From IMG/VR virus record IMGVR_UViG_3300009177_000049, positions 1 to 53,430 of that record: DNA of 53,430 bases. One strand, given 5' to 3'. This document shows positions 1-10,100 of the stretch, in pieces. Position numbers and translations under genes: made by a program. The stretch comes from a virus. Position 1 is the stretch's first letter; each line of letters begins with the position of its first letter. The notes below the pieces were generated by a model that worked only from the letters and a program-made list of their open reading frames with translations, was not told where the DNA came from and made no database searches.

Positions 1-135
1 CCCGAGTGGTACACCCCGCCGTACACCGGCACCACCCAGGCGACCACCGCTGGCGTCACCGACACGGGCGACGTCGGTCACCGCAACCCGATCCTGGCGA
101 GCGACGACCCCGACGACCCGACTGCCGGGAACTAG
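1..135 (+). CDS. Major capsid protein, C-terminal 44 residues (rest at 52459-53430)
   Basis: The frame is open from base 1 to a TAG at 133-135 and encodes a 44-residue tail beginning PEWYTPPYTGTT. The end of the window stops exactly on a codon boundary inside an open capsid gene ending ...KRQVVAL, and joining the two gives one uninterrupted protein of about 368 residues, a normal size for an HK97-fold capsid protein. I infer that this is the end of the same gene and that the molecule was opened here by assembly or by terminal permutation. The next gene follows after a clear AGGAGG site at 134-139, which overlaps this stop codon. Confidence 0.85.
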   Translation, partial: PEWYTPPYTGTTQATTAGVTDTGDVGHRNPILASDDPDDPTAGN

Positions 136-146
136 GAGGCTGACGC

Positions 147-392
147 ATGGACAAGCTCATCGAGCTTCTCCAGCAGATCCAGGATCTGGCTGGGGTCGCC
201 ATCGACGCACTGCAAGGTGCAGCCGGTGGTGAGGGCGGGAAGCCACCCGAGGGTGGTCCGCCCGAAGGTGGCGGCGGTCCTCCGCCCGAGGGAGGTGGAC
301 GTCCACCGCAGCAGCGTGGCGGCCCTCCCGGCGGTGGAGGCGGCGGCGGTCGAGGCGGTCCGCCACCCGAGGAGCAGCCGCCTGGCGGCTGA
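147..392 (+). CDS. Small Gly/Pro-rich protein following the capsid gene
   Basis: This 81-residue protein has two parts. Residues 1-25 form an amphipathic, helix-prone stretch (MDKLIELLQQIQDLAG...). The rest is almost entirely Gly, Pro, Glu and Arg in GGPPEGG-like repeats and should be disordered. ATG 147 is 7 bases after AGGAGG (134-139). Its place directly behind the capsid gene and in front of a strong hairpin suggests co-expression with capsid. It could be a decoration, cementing or linker protein, but no family is recognised. Low-complexity composition makes homology weak evidence here. Confidence 0.7.
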   Translation: MDKLIELLQQIQDLAGVAIDALQGAAGGEGGKPPEGGPPEGGGGPPPEGGGRPPQQRGGPPGGGGGGGRGGPPPEEQPPGG

Positions 393-401
393 CCGACATG
401 G

Positions 402-433
402 ACGCCGGGACGGAGCGACTGCCGTCCCGGCGT
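402..433 (+). terminator. GC-rich hairpin downstream of capsid and the Gly/Pro-rich gene
   Basis: A perfect 12-bp stem (ACGCCGGGACGG at 402-413 with its complement at 422-433) closes an 8-base loop. No T tract follows. It sits between the capsid unit and the tail-fibre genes, where phages often reduce readthrough. It may be a U-less terminator or an RNA-stabilising or processing hairpin. Confidence 0.6.
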
Positions 434-455
434 TCGTCTGGACCGAGGAGGCGAG

Positions 456-1325
456 ATGCCGCGACAGCAGACTGACACCAGCCTGCTTCAGGCTGACCTC
501 ACCAACAGCCCGTCGCGCATCCAGCTGCGCTGCGAGCAGCGGCACTCGTTCTCCTTTGGCATCTACTTCGAGACCGCCGACCAGCACCGGGTCAACATCA
601 CCGGCTGCACCATCACGTTCACCGCGCTGCAGCCCGTCTACAAGGGACTCGGTGTGGCGATCTCCAAGGTCGCTGACATCGTCGACGGGCCGAATGGCCA
701 CGCGCAGATCAACCTCCAAGCCGTCGACCTCGACCTGACGGCGGCGCAGTACGAGTTCGATGCGACGCTGCTGACTCCGGAGATGTACTCGAGCCCGGTG
801 GTCAAGGGCTACCTCGAGGTCGTGGCGAACCCCGACCCCGGCTACGTCGACGAGGTCTACGACGCAGCCAACCCACCGGCCTCGATCACCGCGAAGATCC
901 TCGACAACCACTCCGTCTCGGTGGTGGTGAACCACCTGGCCGGGCTGGTGCTGGAAGCCGGGCCGGTCACCGTGCTGGCACCTGGTGAGCCGGCCACCGC
1001 ACAGATCGTCGGTGACTACCCGTACCAGGTCCTGAAGCTCGGGCTGCCCACCATCACCGGACCAGGACCCAAGGGCGATCCCGGAACACCGGGAGCGCCC
1101 GGTCCGCCTGGACCACCAGGCTCCGGTGGTGGCACCGGCTACACCCACAACCAGGGTGCAGCGTCAGCGAACTGGACGGTGACCCACAACCTCGGCTTCA
1201 ACCCGAACGTCATCGTCATCGACTCCGCCGGAACCAACGTCGAGGGCGATGTCACCTACGTCAACGCCAACTCCCTGACCCTGCACTTCTCCGCTGCGTT
1301 CAGCGGCTACGCCTACTTGAGCTAG
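456..1325 (+). CDS. Tail fibre protein with BppU-like N-terminus and collagen-like neck
   Basis: This 289-residue protein has three visible parts. An N-terminal beta-rich domain (about 1-195) reads like the attachment domain of baseplate upper proteins (QLRCEQRHSFSFGIYFETA...). A short collagen-like Gly-X-Y run follows (about 202-225: GPKGDPGTPGAPGPPGPPG). The C-terminal beta domain (about 228-289) contains WTVTHNLGFNPNVIVID, a pattern common at the ends of actinophage fibres. Inferred role: a trimeric fibre linking the tail to receptor-binding parts. ATG 456 follows GAGGAGG. It opens a run of three fibre genes. Confidence 0.75.
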   Translation: MPRQQTDTSLLQADLTNSPSRIQLRCEQRHSFSFGIYFETADQHRVNITGCTITFTALQPVYKGLGVAISKVADIVDGPNGHAQINLQAVDLDLTAAQYEFDATLLTPEMYSSPVVKGYLEVVANPDPGYVDEVYDAANPPASITAKILDNHSVSVVVNHLAGLVLEAGPVTVLAPGEPATAQIVGDYPYQVLKLGLPTITGPGPKGDPGTPGAPGPPGPPGSGGGTGYTHNQGAASANWTVTHNLGFNPNVIVIDSAGTNVEGDVTYVNANSLTLHFSAAFSGYAYLS

Positions 1326-1334
1326 GAGCACACG

Positions 1335-2702
1335 ATGGCACGGAAGTTCCTGACCCACATCGACCTGGGGAAGAACGAGTTCCAGAACGCTGTCGCGCAG
1401 AACCTCGGTGCTGCCCCCAGCTCGCCGGTCAAAGGGCAGATCTACTTCGACACCGGAGCCAACGTCCTCAACTGGTACGACGGCACGTCGTGGCAGGCAG
1501 CCAAGTCCGGCATCCCGGCAGCGCACGCCGCCACCCACAACTTCGGTGGCGGCGACGCACTGGCAGCCAACGGCGCGGCTGCCACGCCGACTCTGCGAAA
1601 GCTCGGCACCGCCGCCACCGATGCTGCAGCCGGTGACCACGGCCACGCGCTCACCGACGTCGGCATCACCGGGCTGCTCGCCCAGACCAAGGGCGGCACT
1701 GGGGTCAACGCTTCCGGCTTCGCTATCGGTGGCGTGATCTGGCAGGGCAACGGCGCCACGTTCGGTGGCTCCGCCGTCGGCACCGCCGGTCAGATGCTGC
1801 TATCCGGTGGGGCAGCGTCACCGACCTGGGCCAACCACGACGCTGCCGCGCATGCTGCATACCCGGTCAGCAACTTCGCTGCCGCCACCAAAGACATCTC
1901 GATGGGTGGCTTCAGGATCACCAACCTGGCGGTACCGCAGCAGAACGGTGACGCAGCCTCCAAGCTCTACGTCGATGACGTCGCTCGCGGGCTGGACTCC
2001 AAGTCCAGCGTGCTGTGCGCGACGACCGGTCCCGTCACCCTCTCCAACCTGCCATCCACCATCGACGGCATCGCCCTGGTCGACGGCTGCCGGATCCTGG
2101 TCAAGGACCAGGCGACCCCGGCACAGAACGGCATCTACTTCGTCCAGAACTCCCCGCCCTGGGTTGGTACCCGCGATAGCGAGATGGACGTCTGGACCGA
2201 GGTTCCCAGCGCCTACGTGTTCGTCGAGCGTGGCACCGTCAACGCCGACACCGGCTGGGTCTGCACCGCCGACCAGGGTGGCACCCTGAACACCACTCCG
2301 ATCACCTGGACCCAGTTCTCCTCCGCCGGCTCGGTCAACGCCGGTAACGGCCTGACCCAGTCCGGGCAGACCATCAACGTCGTCACCGATGGATCGCTGA
2401 CCGCAGCCGCCGACCTGCTGTCCGTGAACTTCGCAGGCACCGGAGCGGCTGTCACCGCAGCCAAGTCCGACCACACGCACACCGCCTCCACCACCAGGTA
2501 CGCAGCCGACGTCGGCAGTGGTACAGCGGTGACGGTGGCTCACAACCTGAACACCCGTGACGTCACCGTCGAGGTGTACCGGAACACCACGCCCTGGGAC
2601 ACCATCGACTGCGATGTCGAACGTGGCACCGTGAACAACGTGACGCTCCGCTTCACGGTCGCACCCGCTGCCGGTGACTACCGGGTGGTGGTGGCTGCGT
2701 GA
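1335..2702 (+). CDS. Tail fibre / receptor-binding protein
   Basis: This 455-residue protein begins with a short phage fibre N-terminus (KFLTHIDLGKNEFQNAVAQNL) followed by a PSSPVKGQIYFDT segment typical of fibre shafts. It continues with AAHAATHNFGGGDAL repeats and a DAASKLYVDD linker. The C-terminal beta domain (VTVAHNLNTRDVTVEVYRN...) resembles that of the preceding fibre gene, as a paralogous tip would. Inferred function: host-surface binding. The start has AGGAG 9 bases upstream. The next fibre starts inside the stop codon (GTGA overlap). Confidence 0.75.
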   Translation: MARKFLTHIDLGKNEFQNAVAQNLGAAPSSPVKGQIYFDTGANVLNWYDGTSWQAAKSGIPAAHAATHNFGGGDALAANGAAATPTLRKLGTAATDAAAGDHGHALTDVGITGLLAQTKGGTGVNASGFAIGGVIWQGNGATFGGSAVGTAGQMLLSGGAASPTWANHDAAAHAAYPVSNFAAATKDISMGGFRITNLAVPQQNGDAASKLYVDDVARGLDSKSSVLCATTGPVTLSNLPSTIDGIALVDGCRILVKDQATPAQNGIYFVQNSPPWVGTRDSEMDVWTEVPSAYVFVERGTVNADTGWVCTADQGGTLNTTPITWTQFSSAGSVNAGNGLTQSGQTINVVTDGSLTAAADLLSVNFAGTGAAVTAAKSDHTHTASTTRYAADVGSGTAVTVAHNLNTRDVTVEVYRNTTPWDTIDCDVERGTVNNVTLRFTVAPAAGDYRVVVAA

Positions 2703-3214
2703 GCCGCAAGACCCTGACCCCCATCGTCCTGCCCGCCGACCCGGCGGCAGCGATGGAGGCTGCCACCAAGCAGTACGTCGACGCTGCAGTGACTGGCGGG
2801 GTGAAGCCTGCGATGGACTGGTTCCAGTCGACGGCGACCACATCCATTCCAACGGCCACCTACAACGGCATCCCTGGATGGACCAGGGTGGCTGGCGTGA
2901 CCAACCCCGGCTATGTGTCCGGTCCCGCTACCGGCGGTGTCTTCACCGTTCTGATCGCAGGGCTGTACCTGATGACCACGGACATCTCGTTCTCCGCCGG
3001 AGCCGCCGGGCGCCGTATCACCACGTTCCATTACAACGGCGTGGAGGATCGGCGCAACGAGAACTACACGTCCACCGCTATCACCACAGAGCTCGTCCAC
3101 TGCAGGTACATGGCGGTCAACGACACCATTGAGCCCCGATGCTGGCATAACTTGGGTAGCAACCTGGCACTCGGTCCGCCCAACCACAACCTTCAGCTCA
3201 TCCGGCTCGCCTAG
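2699..3214 (+). CDS. Tail fibre tip with C1q/TNF-like beta sandwich
   Basis: This 171-residue protein starts at GTG 2699, overlapping the previous stop by 4 bases, so translation is probably coupled. Residues 1-40 contain the fibre linker AAMEAATKQYVDAAV, matching DAASKLYVDD in the preceding gene. Residues about 45-171 look like a C1q/TNF-type jelly roll (GVFTVLIAGLYLMTTDISFS ... HNLQLIRLA). Such domains trimerise and bind receptors. It probably forms a distal tip together with the two fibres upstream. Confidence 0.7.
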   Translation: MSRKTLTPIVLPADPAAAMEAATKQYVDAAVTGGVKPAMDWFQSTATTSIPTATYNGIPGWTRVAGVTNPGYVSGPATGGVFTVLIAGLYLMTTDISFSAGAAGRRITTFHYNGVEDRRNENYTSTAITTELVHCRYMAVNDTIEPRCWHNLGSNLALGPPNHNLQLIRLA

Positions 3215-3239
3215 CACCAACCAACCAAGGAGAATCGCA

Positions 3240-3461
3240 ATGCCCGCTCTCAACACCAAGAACGCCAGCAAGTACATGCCGGTGGTGACCACCACGGCTG
3301 CGCTGACCGACAAGGCCAACGCCGTCAACACCCGCAACAAGTACAAGGGGAAGCTGGCGTTCAACGACACCACCGGCATCCTGCTGTGTGCAGCGGGCCC
3401 GCTCGCCACCGATGTCTGGAAGATCTCCGGAACCGGTGCGACAGGACAGACGCCGGCCTGA
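3240..3461 (+). CDS. Small virion-associated protein, unknown
   Basis: This 73-residue soluble protein (MPALNTKNASKYMPVV...) begins at ATG 3240, preceded by AAGGAG at 3227-3232. The body contains KYKGKLAFNDTTGILLC, a short beta-hairpin-like motif reminiscent of the end modules of fibre proteins. It lies between the fibres and the holin-like gene, which starts inside its stop codon. I do not recognise a family. A small fibre-associated or head-fibre protein is the likeliest reading. Confidence 0.6.
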   Translation: MPALNTKNASKYMPVVTTTAALTDKANAVNTRNKYKGKLAFNDTTGILLCAAGPLATDVWKISGTGATGQTPA

Positions 3462-3721
3462 TGAACCCCGTCAGCATCATCACGTCGTGGCTTCAGTCGA
3501 TCCCGCCGAAGGTGCGGCAGGGGATTCTGCTGGCGTACGCCCTGGTCTGCGTCGTGGTCGGGCTCCTCGCGCTGTTCGGCGTCGATCTCGACTACGACAA
3601 GATCAACGAAGCACTCGTCATCATCGGTGGGTACCTCGGCTTCCAGTCGGCAGCCAACGTCCCATCGCCCGGAGATGGCGAGCACGTAGCCGAGGAGGTG
3701 CCTGATGCCCCTGTCGAATGA
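3461..3721 (+). CDS. Holin-like small membrane protein
   Basis: This 86-residue protein has a hydrophobic segment at about 20-41 (GILLAYALVCVVVGLLALFG), a second weaker one near 50-62 (ALVIIGGYLGFQ), and an acidic, proline-containing tail (GEHVAEEVPDAPVE). The layout matches small actinophage holins, which permeabilise the membrane so the endolysin can act. ATG 3461 overlaps the upstream stop (ATGA), and the next gene starts 17 bases before its end. The M23 endolysin lies far away on the other strand, so a structural membrane role remains possible. Confidence 0.6.
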   Translation: MNPVSIITSWLQSIPPKVRQGILLAYALVCVVVGLLALFGVDLDYDKINEALVIIGGYLGFQSAANVPSPGDGEHVAEEVPDAPVE

Positions 3722-5339
3722 CCCGGAGGTCCAGCGTCCGGTAGTCCAGCGACCCGGCAGGCCCAACAGACCTGGTGGGCCGCGGCTGCTGCCGTGGGAG
3801 CAGTGGTTCCAGGCCAGCCAGCCTGCTGTGCAGGCACCGGCTCCCGCTCCCGCGCCCCAGCAGGGCGTGAACCTGGCGAACTGGCTGGCATCCCTGGTGC
3901 CAGCGGGACCGTCGTCGTCTCCGCAGCCGGCGCAGACCGCGATCCCGACGCCACACCTGGACATCCAGTCGCTGATGGAGAAGAACCCGCCGAAGCTGAC
4001 CGGGGAGCAGGCCGAGCTCGCCCAGCTCCAAGGGCTGATCCCGCAAGCGGACTTCAACGAGATCATGGCGTCAGCCGAACCGCCGGTCCAGGCCGACCTG
4101 ATCCCGAAGGTCGCTGGCGTAGCCAGGCCACCGACCCCTGTCGCCACTGCACGGCAGGTGCTCGATGCCGCCATCGCCAAGAAGAAGGCGGACCCGGAGG
4201 ATCTGGCGAAGTACCAGTCCATCGTCAACGGTGTGGCTGCGCCGATCATCCAGCTCAACAACGAGGGCAAGCCTGCGATCGGCTCGTTCCAGCCTGGTCC
4301 GGCCCAGGCCGTCGACGAGGCCAGGATCGACCTGGCCACCAAGGAGCGGGCGATACGCGAGCGCGCTCTCGGCACCAACATGCAAGGCCCGGTGGCTCCG
4401 AACAAGCCGCAGGGCGTCGGTGTCGGTGACATCGACCAGCTGACGTGGAGCGAGTACAACGCGCTGCCCGCGAAGCAGAAGGCTGCCGTCGACTTCAACA
4501 CGATGCTGGTCGACGCAGTCAACAAGGACCGCGCCAACACCGACACGTACAAGCCGAACCCGCAGGACCAGGCGACGTACGACGCCACCGTGCAGCGGAT
4601 GTTCGGCGCGGACCACGGCTCCGAGATGTTCGCACCCGAGACGCTGGCTGTCCTGAAGCAGATCCAGTTCAAGGACCACACCGCGGACCTGGATGACTTC
4701 ATCCATCTGAACGCCGCGATCACTGCCGACGACCTGACGCACCTGAAGGACATCCAGGGCCCGACAGCCTACGAGGCGAAGGCAGGTCCAGCCCAGCTCG
4801 ACCGGTACCAGCTGACCCAGGTGCTGTCCGGCAACACCGCCGACTTCGAGCAGAAGCTCACCGACAAGCTGGCCGAGGGCAACCAGCTGCTCCGCTCGGT
4901 CTCACCCGAGGCACTCGCTGCACGCAACCCGCTGGTCGACCGGCTCGGCGGGCTACCGGCTGGGCCGACGCAGACCGGTCCCGGCTACGGCCAGGACGAT
5001 CGGTCGGTGTTCTTCCGCAACTCCTTCGAGGCGCTGGCCCAGCCGCAGTACGCCGACCAGAGGGACAAGATCCTCTCCGCGATCAACTCCCAGCTCAAGC
5101 CTGGTGACTACGATCTGTTCATGAACTACGCGGACCAGCGGTCGCGGGACGCGCAGTTGTACAACATCCCGCTGAGCCAAGGTGAGGGTCACTTCTACAC
5201 CGCCGACCAGTTCCGTGAGCAGCTCGGTCTCACGGGTGGCACCAGCTCCAAGCCGAACCCGACGCCGACACCGCAGCCACAGCAGCAGCCCCAGCAGCCG
5301 CCACAGCAGCAGCAGACAGGCAACGGCTATGCGTACTAA
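3705..5339 (+). CDS. Probable internal virion protein, Pro/Gln-rich ends
   Basis: This 544-residue protein has a Pro/Gln-rich N-terminus (about 1-80), a helix-rich centre (for example DQLTWSEYNALPAKQKAAVDFNTML split over about 243-272) and a PQPQQQ-type tail. There are no membrane segments and no enzyme motifs I recognise. It lies between the holin-like gene and another Ala-rich helical protein, just before tail tubular protein A. In T7-like genomes internal core or ejection proteins fill the equivalent functional niche. That role is inferred from position and composition only. Confidence 0.6.
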   Translation: MPLSNDPEVQRPVVQRPGRPNRPGGPRLLPWEQWFQASQPAVQAPAPAPAPQQGVNLANWLASLVPAGPSSSPQPAQTAIPTPHLDIQSLMEKNPPKLTGEQAELAQLQGLIPQADFNEIMASAEPPVQADLIPKVAGVARPPTPVATARQVLDAAIAKKKADPEDLAKYQSIVNGVAAPIIQLNNEGKPAIGSFQPGPAQAVDEARIDLATKERAIRERALGTNMQGPVAPNKPQGVGVGDIDQLTWSEYNALPAKQKAAVDFNTMLVDAVNKDRANTDTYKPNPQDQATYDATVQRMFGADHGSEMFAPETLAVLKQIQFKDHTADLDDFIHLNAAITADDLTHLKDIQGPTAYEAKAGPAQLDRYQLTQVLSGNTADFEQKLTDKLAEGNQLLRSVSPEALAARNPLVDRLGGLPAGPTQTGPGYGQDDRSVFFRNSFEALAQPQYADQRDKILSAINSQLKPGDYDLFMNYADQRSRDAQLYNIPLSQGEGHFYTADQFREQLGLTGGTSSKPNPTPTPQPQQQPQQPPQQQQTGNGYAY

Positions 5340-6372
5340 CGACTCCGGCAACTCGATCCCGACCAGGCCGTCGGCTCCGCCGTCGACCCCGCACACCAAC
5401 CCGCCACCGTCCAACCCGAGCTCGGGCAGTGGCACCGGTACCGGCACTGGCACCGGCAGTGGTGGCAACCCGTACCTGGCTGCACAGCGTGCCGCCCAGG
5501 CGAAGGCCGACCGGCAGGCTGCACAGGCCAAGCACAAGGCCGCGGTCAAGGCACTCGGCCAGGCCAAGACGTTGGGTGAGCAGGCTGCCGCGCTGAGGCT
5601 GGCACTCGGCAAGACTGGGTTCAAGAAGGCTCTCGACACCCGGTTGGCGAACATCACGTTCCGCACCGGGCAGCGCGACGACATCCTGATGCGCGGCTAC
5701 AACGACCGTATCGGGACGCTCGAGAAGGCTGCCGGTGACAACGAGAAGCAGATCGGGACACAGAACTTCGACAACCTCGCCAACCGTGCCCGCGAGCGGG
5801 GCAACGCGCTGAGCGAGGCGACGGCCCAAGGAGCCGGCGAGTCCGACATGCTCCGTGCCCAGGGCATGAGCCTGCGGAACTGGAACTTCAACGAGACCAC
5901 CAACACCCGTGCCTTCTACGACACGCTCACCTCGATCAACGGTCAGCGCACGGACCTCAACGTCGACACGCTGACCGCACGCGCCAACCTCTACGGCCAG
6001 GCCAACGCCGACCGTGAGGGCCAGTGGACCGACTACTACGCCCACCGCTCCGAGGTGTACACCCAGCTCGCCAACACCTACGGCATGCAGGCCGAGCAGT
6101 ACGGCAACGCCTTGGAGATGCAAGGCTCGAAGCGGGCGCGCACCGGGCTGCGTCGTGCTCGGCGTCAGTCCCGGCAGGCACAGACCGGGATGGCACGCGC
6201 CACCGGGATGGCATGGAAGGACCCCGGTGTTCCTGACCGGATCCAGAACTGGCGTGGTCGCGGAGAGATCCTCGGTGACGTCAGCAACGACGTGCAGGCT
6301 GACGCCGACACCGAGCTGTCCTACCGCAAGCCACAGGGCGCGACGCTACGAAGCTGGGAGGATGCACCGTGA
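5329..6372 (+). CDS. Probable internal virion protein, Ala/Gln-rich helical
   Basis: This 347-residue protein starts at ATG 5329, 11 bases inside the end of the upstream gene. Residues 1-45 are Ser/Thr/Pro/Gly-rich with a GTGTGTGTGSGG run. The remainder is strongly helical, with AAQRAAQAKADRQAAQAKHK at about 47-66 and long polar helices to about 260, ending in a basic segment (RARTGLRRARRQSRQ). The pattern resembles small ejection or core proteins of podoviruses, such as T7 gp14-type, but no specific signature is visible. Its stop overlaps the next start by 4 bases. Confidence 0.55.
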   Translation: MRTNDSGNSIPTRPSAPPSTPHTNPPPSNPSSGSGTGTGTGTGSGGNPYLAAQRAAQAKADRQAAQAKHKAAVKALGQAKTLGEQAAALRLALGKTGFKKALDTRLANITFRTGQRDDILMRGYNDRIGTLEKAAGDNEKQIGTQNFDNLANRARERGNALSEATAQGAGESDMLRAQGMSLRNWNFNETTNTRAFYDTLTSINGQRTDLNVDTLTARANLYGQANADREGQWTDYYAHRSEVYTQLANTYGMQAEQYGNALEMQGSKRARTGLRRARRQSRQAQTGMARATGMAWKDPGVPDRIQNWRGRGEILGDVSNDVQADADTELSYRKPQGATLRSWEDAP

Positions 6373-7166
6373 CCGCCTCCATCAACCCCGAGCTCGTCTA
6401 CACACTCGACGAGGGTGTGAAGGAGGTGCTGTCCAACCTCACCGGGCTCGACCTGTCCTACGACCCGACACTGGACAGGTACATCGCCGTCACCCGCCAG
6501 CTGAACCGGGCGCTCCGCTCGAACGCGTTGGAGCACGAGTGGTCCTACTACTCCACCCTGATGTCCGCCGGCACGTCGGTCGCTGGCGACACGGACGTCT
6601 TCCTACCGGCTGACTCCCGGCCCCGTGTCGTCGGTGACGACTCGGTGCGCCTGGTCGACGCCGACGGCCACATCATCGTCTGGGCCTACGTGCTGCCGCG
6701 CGACGCCCTGCACAAGTACATCGGTCGTAGCGGACTGTGGTGCTCGGTGGTCCGCAACGCGATCACCTTCTCCCGTCCGCTGTTCGAGTGGGAAGGCGGA
6801 CTCGACATCCAGATCCCGGTGATGCGGGAGCCGGTGATGTTCCGGCTGCCGGAGCAGCCCGAGGACCCAACGGTGCCCGCGGTCGTCGTCGACCCTGCGA
6901 TCAGAGACCAGCCGATCGACTTCTCCTACCCCGACATCATCACCGTCCGCGCATCCTTCTACTACGCGCAGACAGACCCGATCATGCAGCCACGAGTCCA
7001 GACGCTCGAGGCGCAGTACAAGGACCTGATGTACCAGGTCATCGAGCGCGACGACCGGAACACGGACTCGCCGTACCTCAACGAGTTCTTCGTGCCCGTC
7101 CAGTCCGGGCTCGAGACGCATCACTTCTACCACCACCACCCGCACAGCGACGAGCGTCGGAGGTAG
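6369..7166 (+). CDS. Tail tubular protein A-like head-tail adaptor
   Basis: This 265-residue protein has features of T7 gp11-type tail tubular proteins: a helical N-terminus with ALRSNALEHEWSYYSTL, a central beta region containing WCSVVRNAITFSRPL and IPVMREPVMFRLP, and a helical return (YPDIITVRASFYYAQTDP). These proteins form a dodecameric ring under the portal. It directly precedes a very long tail tubular B/nozzle-like gene, the canonical order. GTG 6369 overlaps the previous stop. The His-rich tail (HHFYHHHPHS) is unusual but short. Confidence 0.7.
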   Translation: MTASINPELVYTLDEGVKEVLSNLTGLDLSYDPTLDRYIAVTRQLNRALRSNALEHEWSYYSTLMSAGTSVAGDTDVFLPADSRPRVVGDDSVRLVDADGHIIVWAYVLPRDALHKYIGRSGLWCSVVRNAITFSRPLFEWEGGLDIQIPVMREPVMFRLPEQPEDPTVPAVVVDPAIRDQPIDFSYPDIITVRASFYYAQTDPIMQPRVQTLEAQYKDLMYQVIERDDRNTDSPYLNEFFVPVQSGLETHHFYHHHPHSDERRR

Positions 7167-7169
7167 CCC

Positions 7170-10100
7170 GTGCCTCCGAAGATGAAGGTCCCGGCCCCGA
7201 TAGACCGGCCTCTGGCTCGCGCCTACCTGCGCGAGTTCACCGGCTGGTCGACGGCGTACCCTCCGGGTGTCTCCGATTCGACTTCCCTGCGGATCATGGA
7301 GAACACGCTCATCACCGAGTCGGGTGCCTGCCGGATCCGACCGGGGCTCCGGTACCTGTCCTACACCACGGTCCCGACAGAAGCCGTGCCGGTGGGCACC
7401 GCGTTCAACATGCCGGTGGTCGGGTCGCACGAGGCGTTCTTCCTCAACGACGGCACCAAGGCGTACCTGTTCGCCGTCCGGGAGACCGACCTGACCGTCA
7501 GCTTCCGGGTGCTGGCCGAGACCCCGTCCGGGCGTGTCGTCATCTCACTGACCGACGCCGGGTTCTCGATCCCGCAGGGCGAGGCCGGAGACTCCGGCAT
7601 CAACTTCCGGTCCACCACCCAGTACGTGAAGTACCTGCAGATCGACAACAAGATCTTCGCCCTCTCTGACGCCGGCTCCATGCTGCGCATGTTCAACGTC
7701 GGCACCACGAAGACCGCGAAGCGGATGCTGCCCATCGTCCGCCCGGAGTGGACGGTGGCCGACAAGCTGACCGTGGTGCATCCAGATGCGGGCTGGGTGA
7801 ACTCAGGTGTCCCGCTCACCACCCGCACCAACCGGGTGCTCAACCCGTCGTTCGAGACCAACGACGACACCTGGACCCTCGACACCACCGACACCTTCAT
7901 CAGCCGGGACAGCACCCAGCACCAGGCAGGTGGCTTCTCGCTGCGGATGTCGTCGCTGCCGCAGCGCACCAACCTGATGACCAAGCCGCTGCACGACGTG
8001 AACTCCACCGGCATCGGCGGCTGGGACGCGTCGGCAGGTGTCGACTCGATCACCACCACCACGGGTGAGAACGCGATGCGGGTCAACGTCCACGATGGGC
8101 CCGCCGGGTTCGCCGGCTACGTCCGTGGACCCGACGTCAACGTGAAGGCTGGCGAGACCTACCGGGTCGCGTTCGACGTGACCAGCACCAACCTGATCCG
8201 GGCTACCGGTGTGATGGTGAAGTTCTACAACCCCGCTGACAAGCAGGTCGGGGAGAACCTGATCGTCAACGACAGCCTCACCAACACCGTGGGCCGGAAG
8301 CTGTCGAGTGCGTTCAAGGTCCCGTCCGGTGCGCTGACACTGGCCGTGTACCTGGTCGGCTACCACACCTCCGCCCAGGGCGACGCGAACTACAAGGTCC
8401 GCAACGTCTCCCTGTTCCAGTCCGCAGAGTCCTCCACGTTCTTCACCGGCAGCACGGGAACCAACTACTTCTGGACCGGCGCGGTCAACGCCTCGTCCTC
8501 GGTGTACCACCCGCCGGTCGACGTCGGGATCCGGCAGACGATGTCGCTCGGTGCGCAGCGGTGGGCAGGCTCTGCCTACATCCGTGGCACCGTCGCCCGC
8601 GGCGCCCAGCTGAACCTGGTCTACATCGGCAACAACGGTGTCATCTCCAACGAGGTCGGCACCATGACCACCGATGCCACTGCCGGGTGGACCCGGCTCT
8701 CCAACCTCGGCACCGCGCCCGCCAACACCACGTCGGTACGGCTGACGATCCGGGTGCCGGCGCTGCCGCGTGGCGAGTTCCACTACGTCGACTCCGTCCT
8801 CCTCGAGGGCGGGCCCACACTGGGCGCCTACTTCGACGGCTCCTTCGGAGACAGCCCGTCGTCCAAGTACGAGTGGAACGGCACCGCGCACGCATCCAGC
8901 AGCACCGAGCGCACCTACTCCGTGGGCGGCACGCTGCCGAACCCGGAGACCAGGTCACCGAACACCCTCATCAGCGACGGGTCGAACGGCCACGACAACG
9001 CCTACAACTTCGCGTTCTTCTACACCTTCGCCAACGAGGTGGGCGAGTCCGCGCCTTCGGCGATCACCACCGTCCGCTGCCAGCGCAGCTGGGTCCAGTG
9101 GAAGTGGGAGACGCCGAACGGAGCCGGCGAGCCGTCCGGCAACGCCACCTCCGACCCGGAGCAGTGCGCCGACCAGCTGGTCTGCTCCATGCCGTCGGAC
9201 GTGTTCGTCAACGCGATGGCCTCCGGTGCCATCAAGTGGAACCTGTACATGCTCGAGTGGAACGACCAGTCCCCGGTCCCGGTGATGGCGGTGCGTGTCG
9301 ACTCCCGCGAGCTGAAGCCGACCTCGACACTCGGACCCGACGGCTGGCTACGGGTCACCCCGTCACAGTCTGAGGCAGGTGACGAGCAGATGATGGTGCC
9401 GACCAAGAACACGCGGATCAACTACTCCGACCCGTCACGTGGTGGCCAGGGGATCGTCGCAGCCGACCGCATGATTATCGTCAAGGACGCCACCAACCCG
9501 GCTGTCATCAAGTGGACGTCGAACCAGCAGGGCTCCTACACCGACTTCTCGTCCAGCCGCGGCGGCGGGTTCAAGACGCTCACGTCCGGCAACCTGAACA
9601 TGGCTGCCACCGTGAAGCTGTGGCAGAACCCGCAGTCCGCCGACACCCTCACCATCCTGTGCCGGGGCGTCGACGGCTACAACACCTGCTACTACATGGC
9701 GCCGGCCAACATCGCCCAGCAGTCCGAGGCCGTCAACGTGATGGGCTTCGAGGAGACCACAGCCACGCCCGGCACCACGTCGCCGTACGGCTGCGAGGTG
9801 TTCAACAACGGGCTGTACCACCCGCTCGACGACCAGCTGATGAAGTCCACGGCCACCATGTACAACATCAACCACAAGTCGCAGACCGACAAGATCGACA
9901 ACATGTGGCAAGGACTGACCCGGAAGGAGTGGATCGTGTCCTCGGTCCACGACCTCCGGCTCTACTACCTGGTCCACAACCCAGCCGGCGAGTCGCTCGA
10001 GCCAGGCTGCAACGGCAACGAGATCTGGGTTCTGGACGGTGGCGCGTCCTCCGACACCGGAGGCGGCTCCTGGTCCAGGTTCCTGATCCAGGCCACCAGC

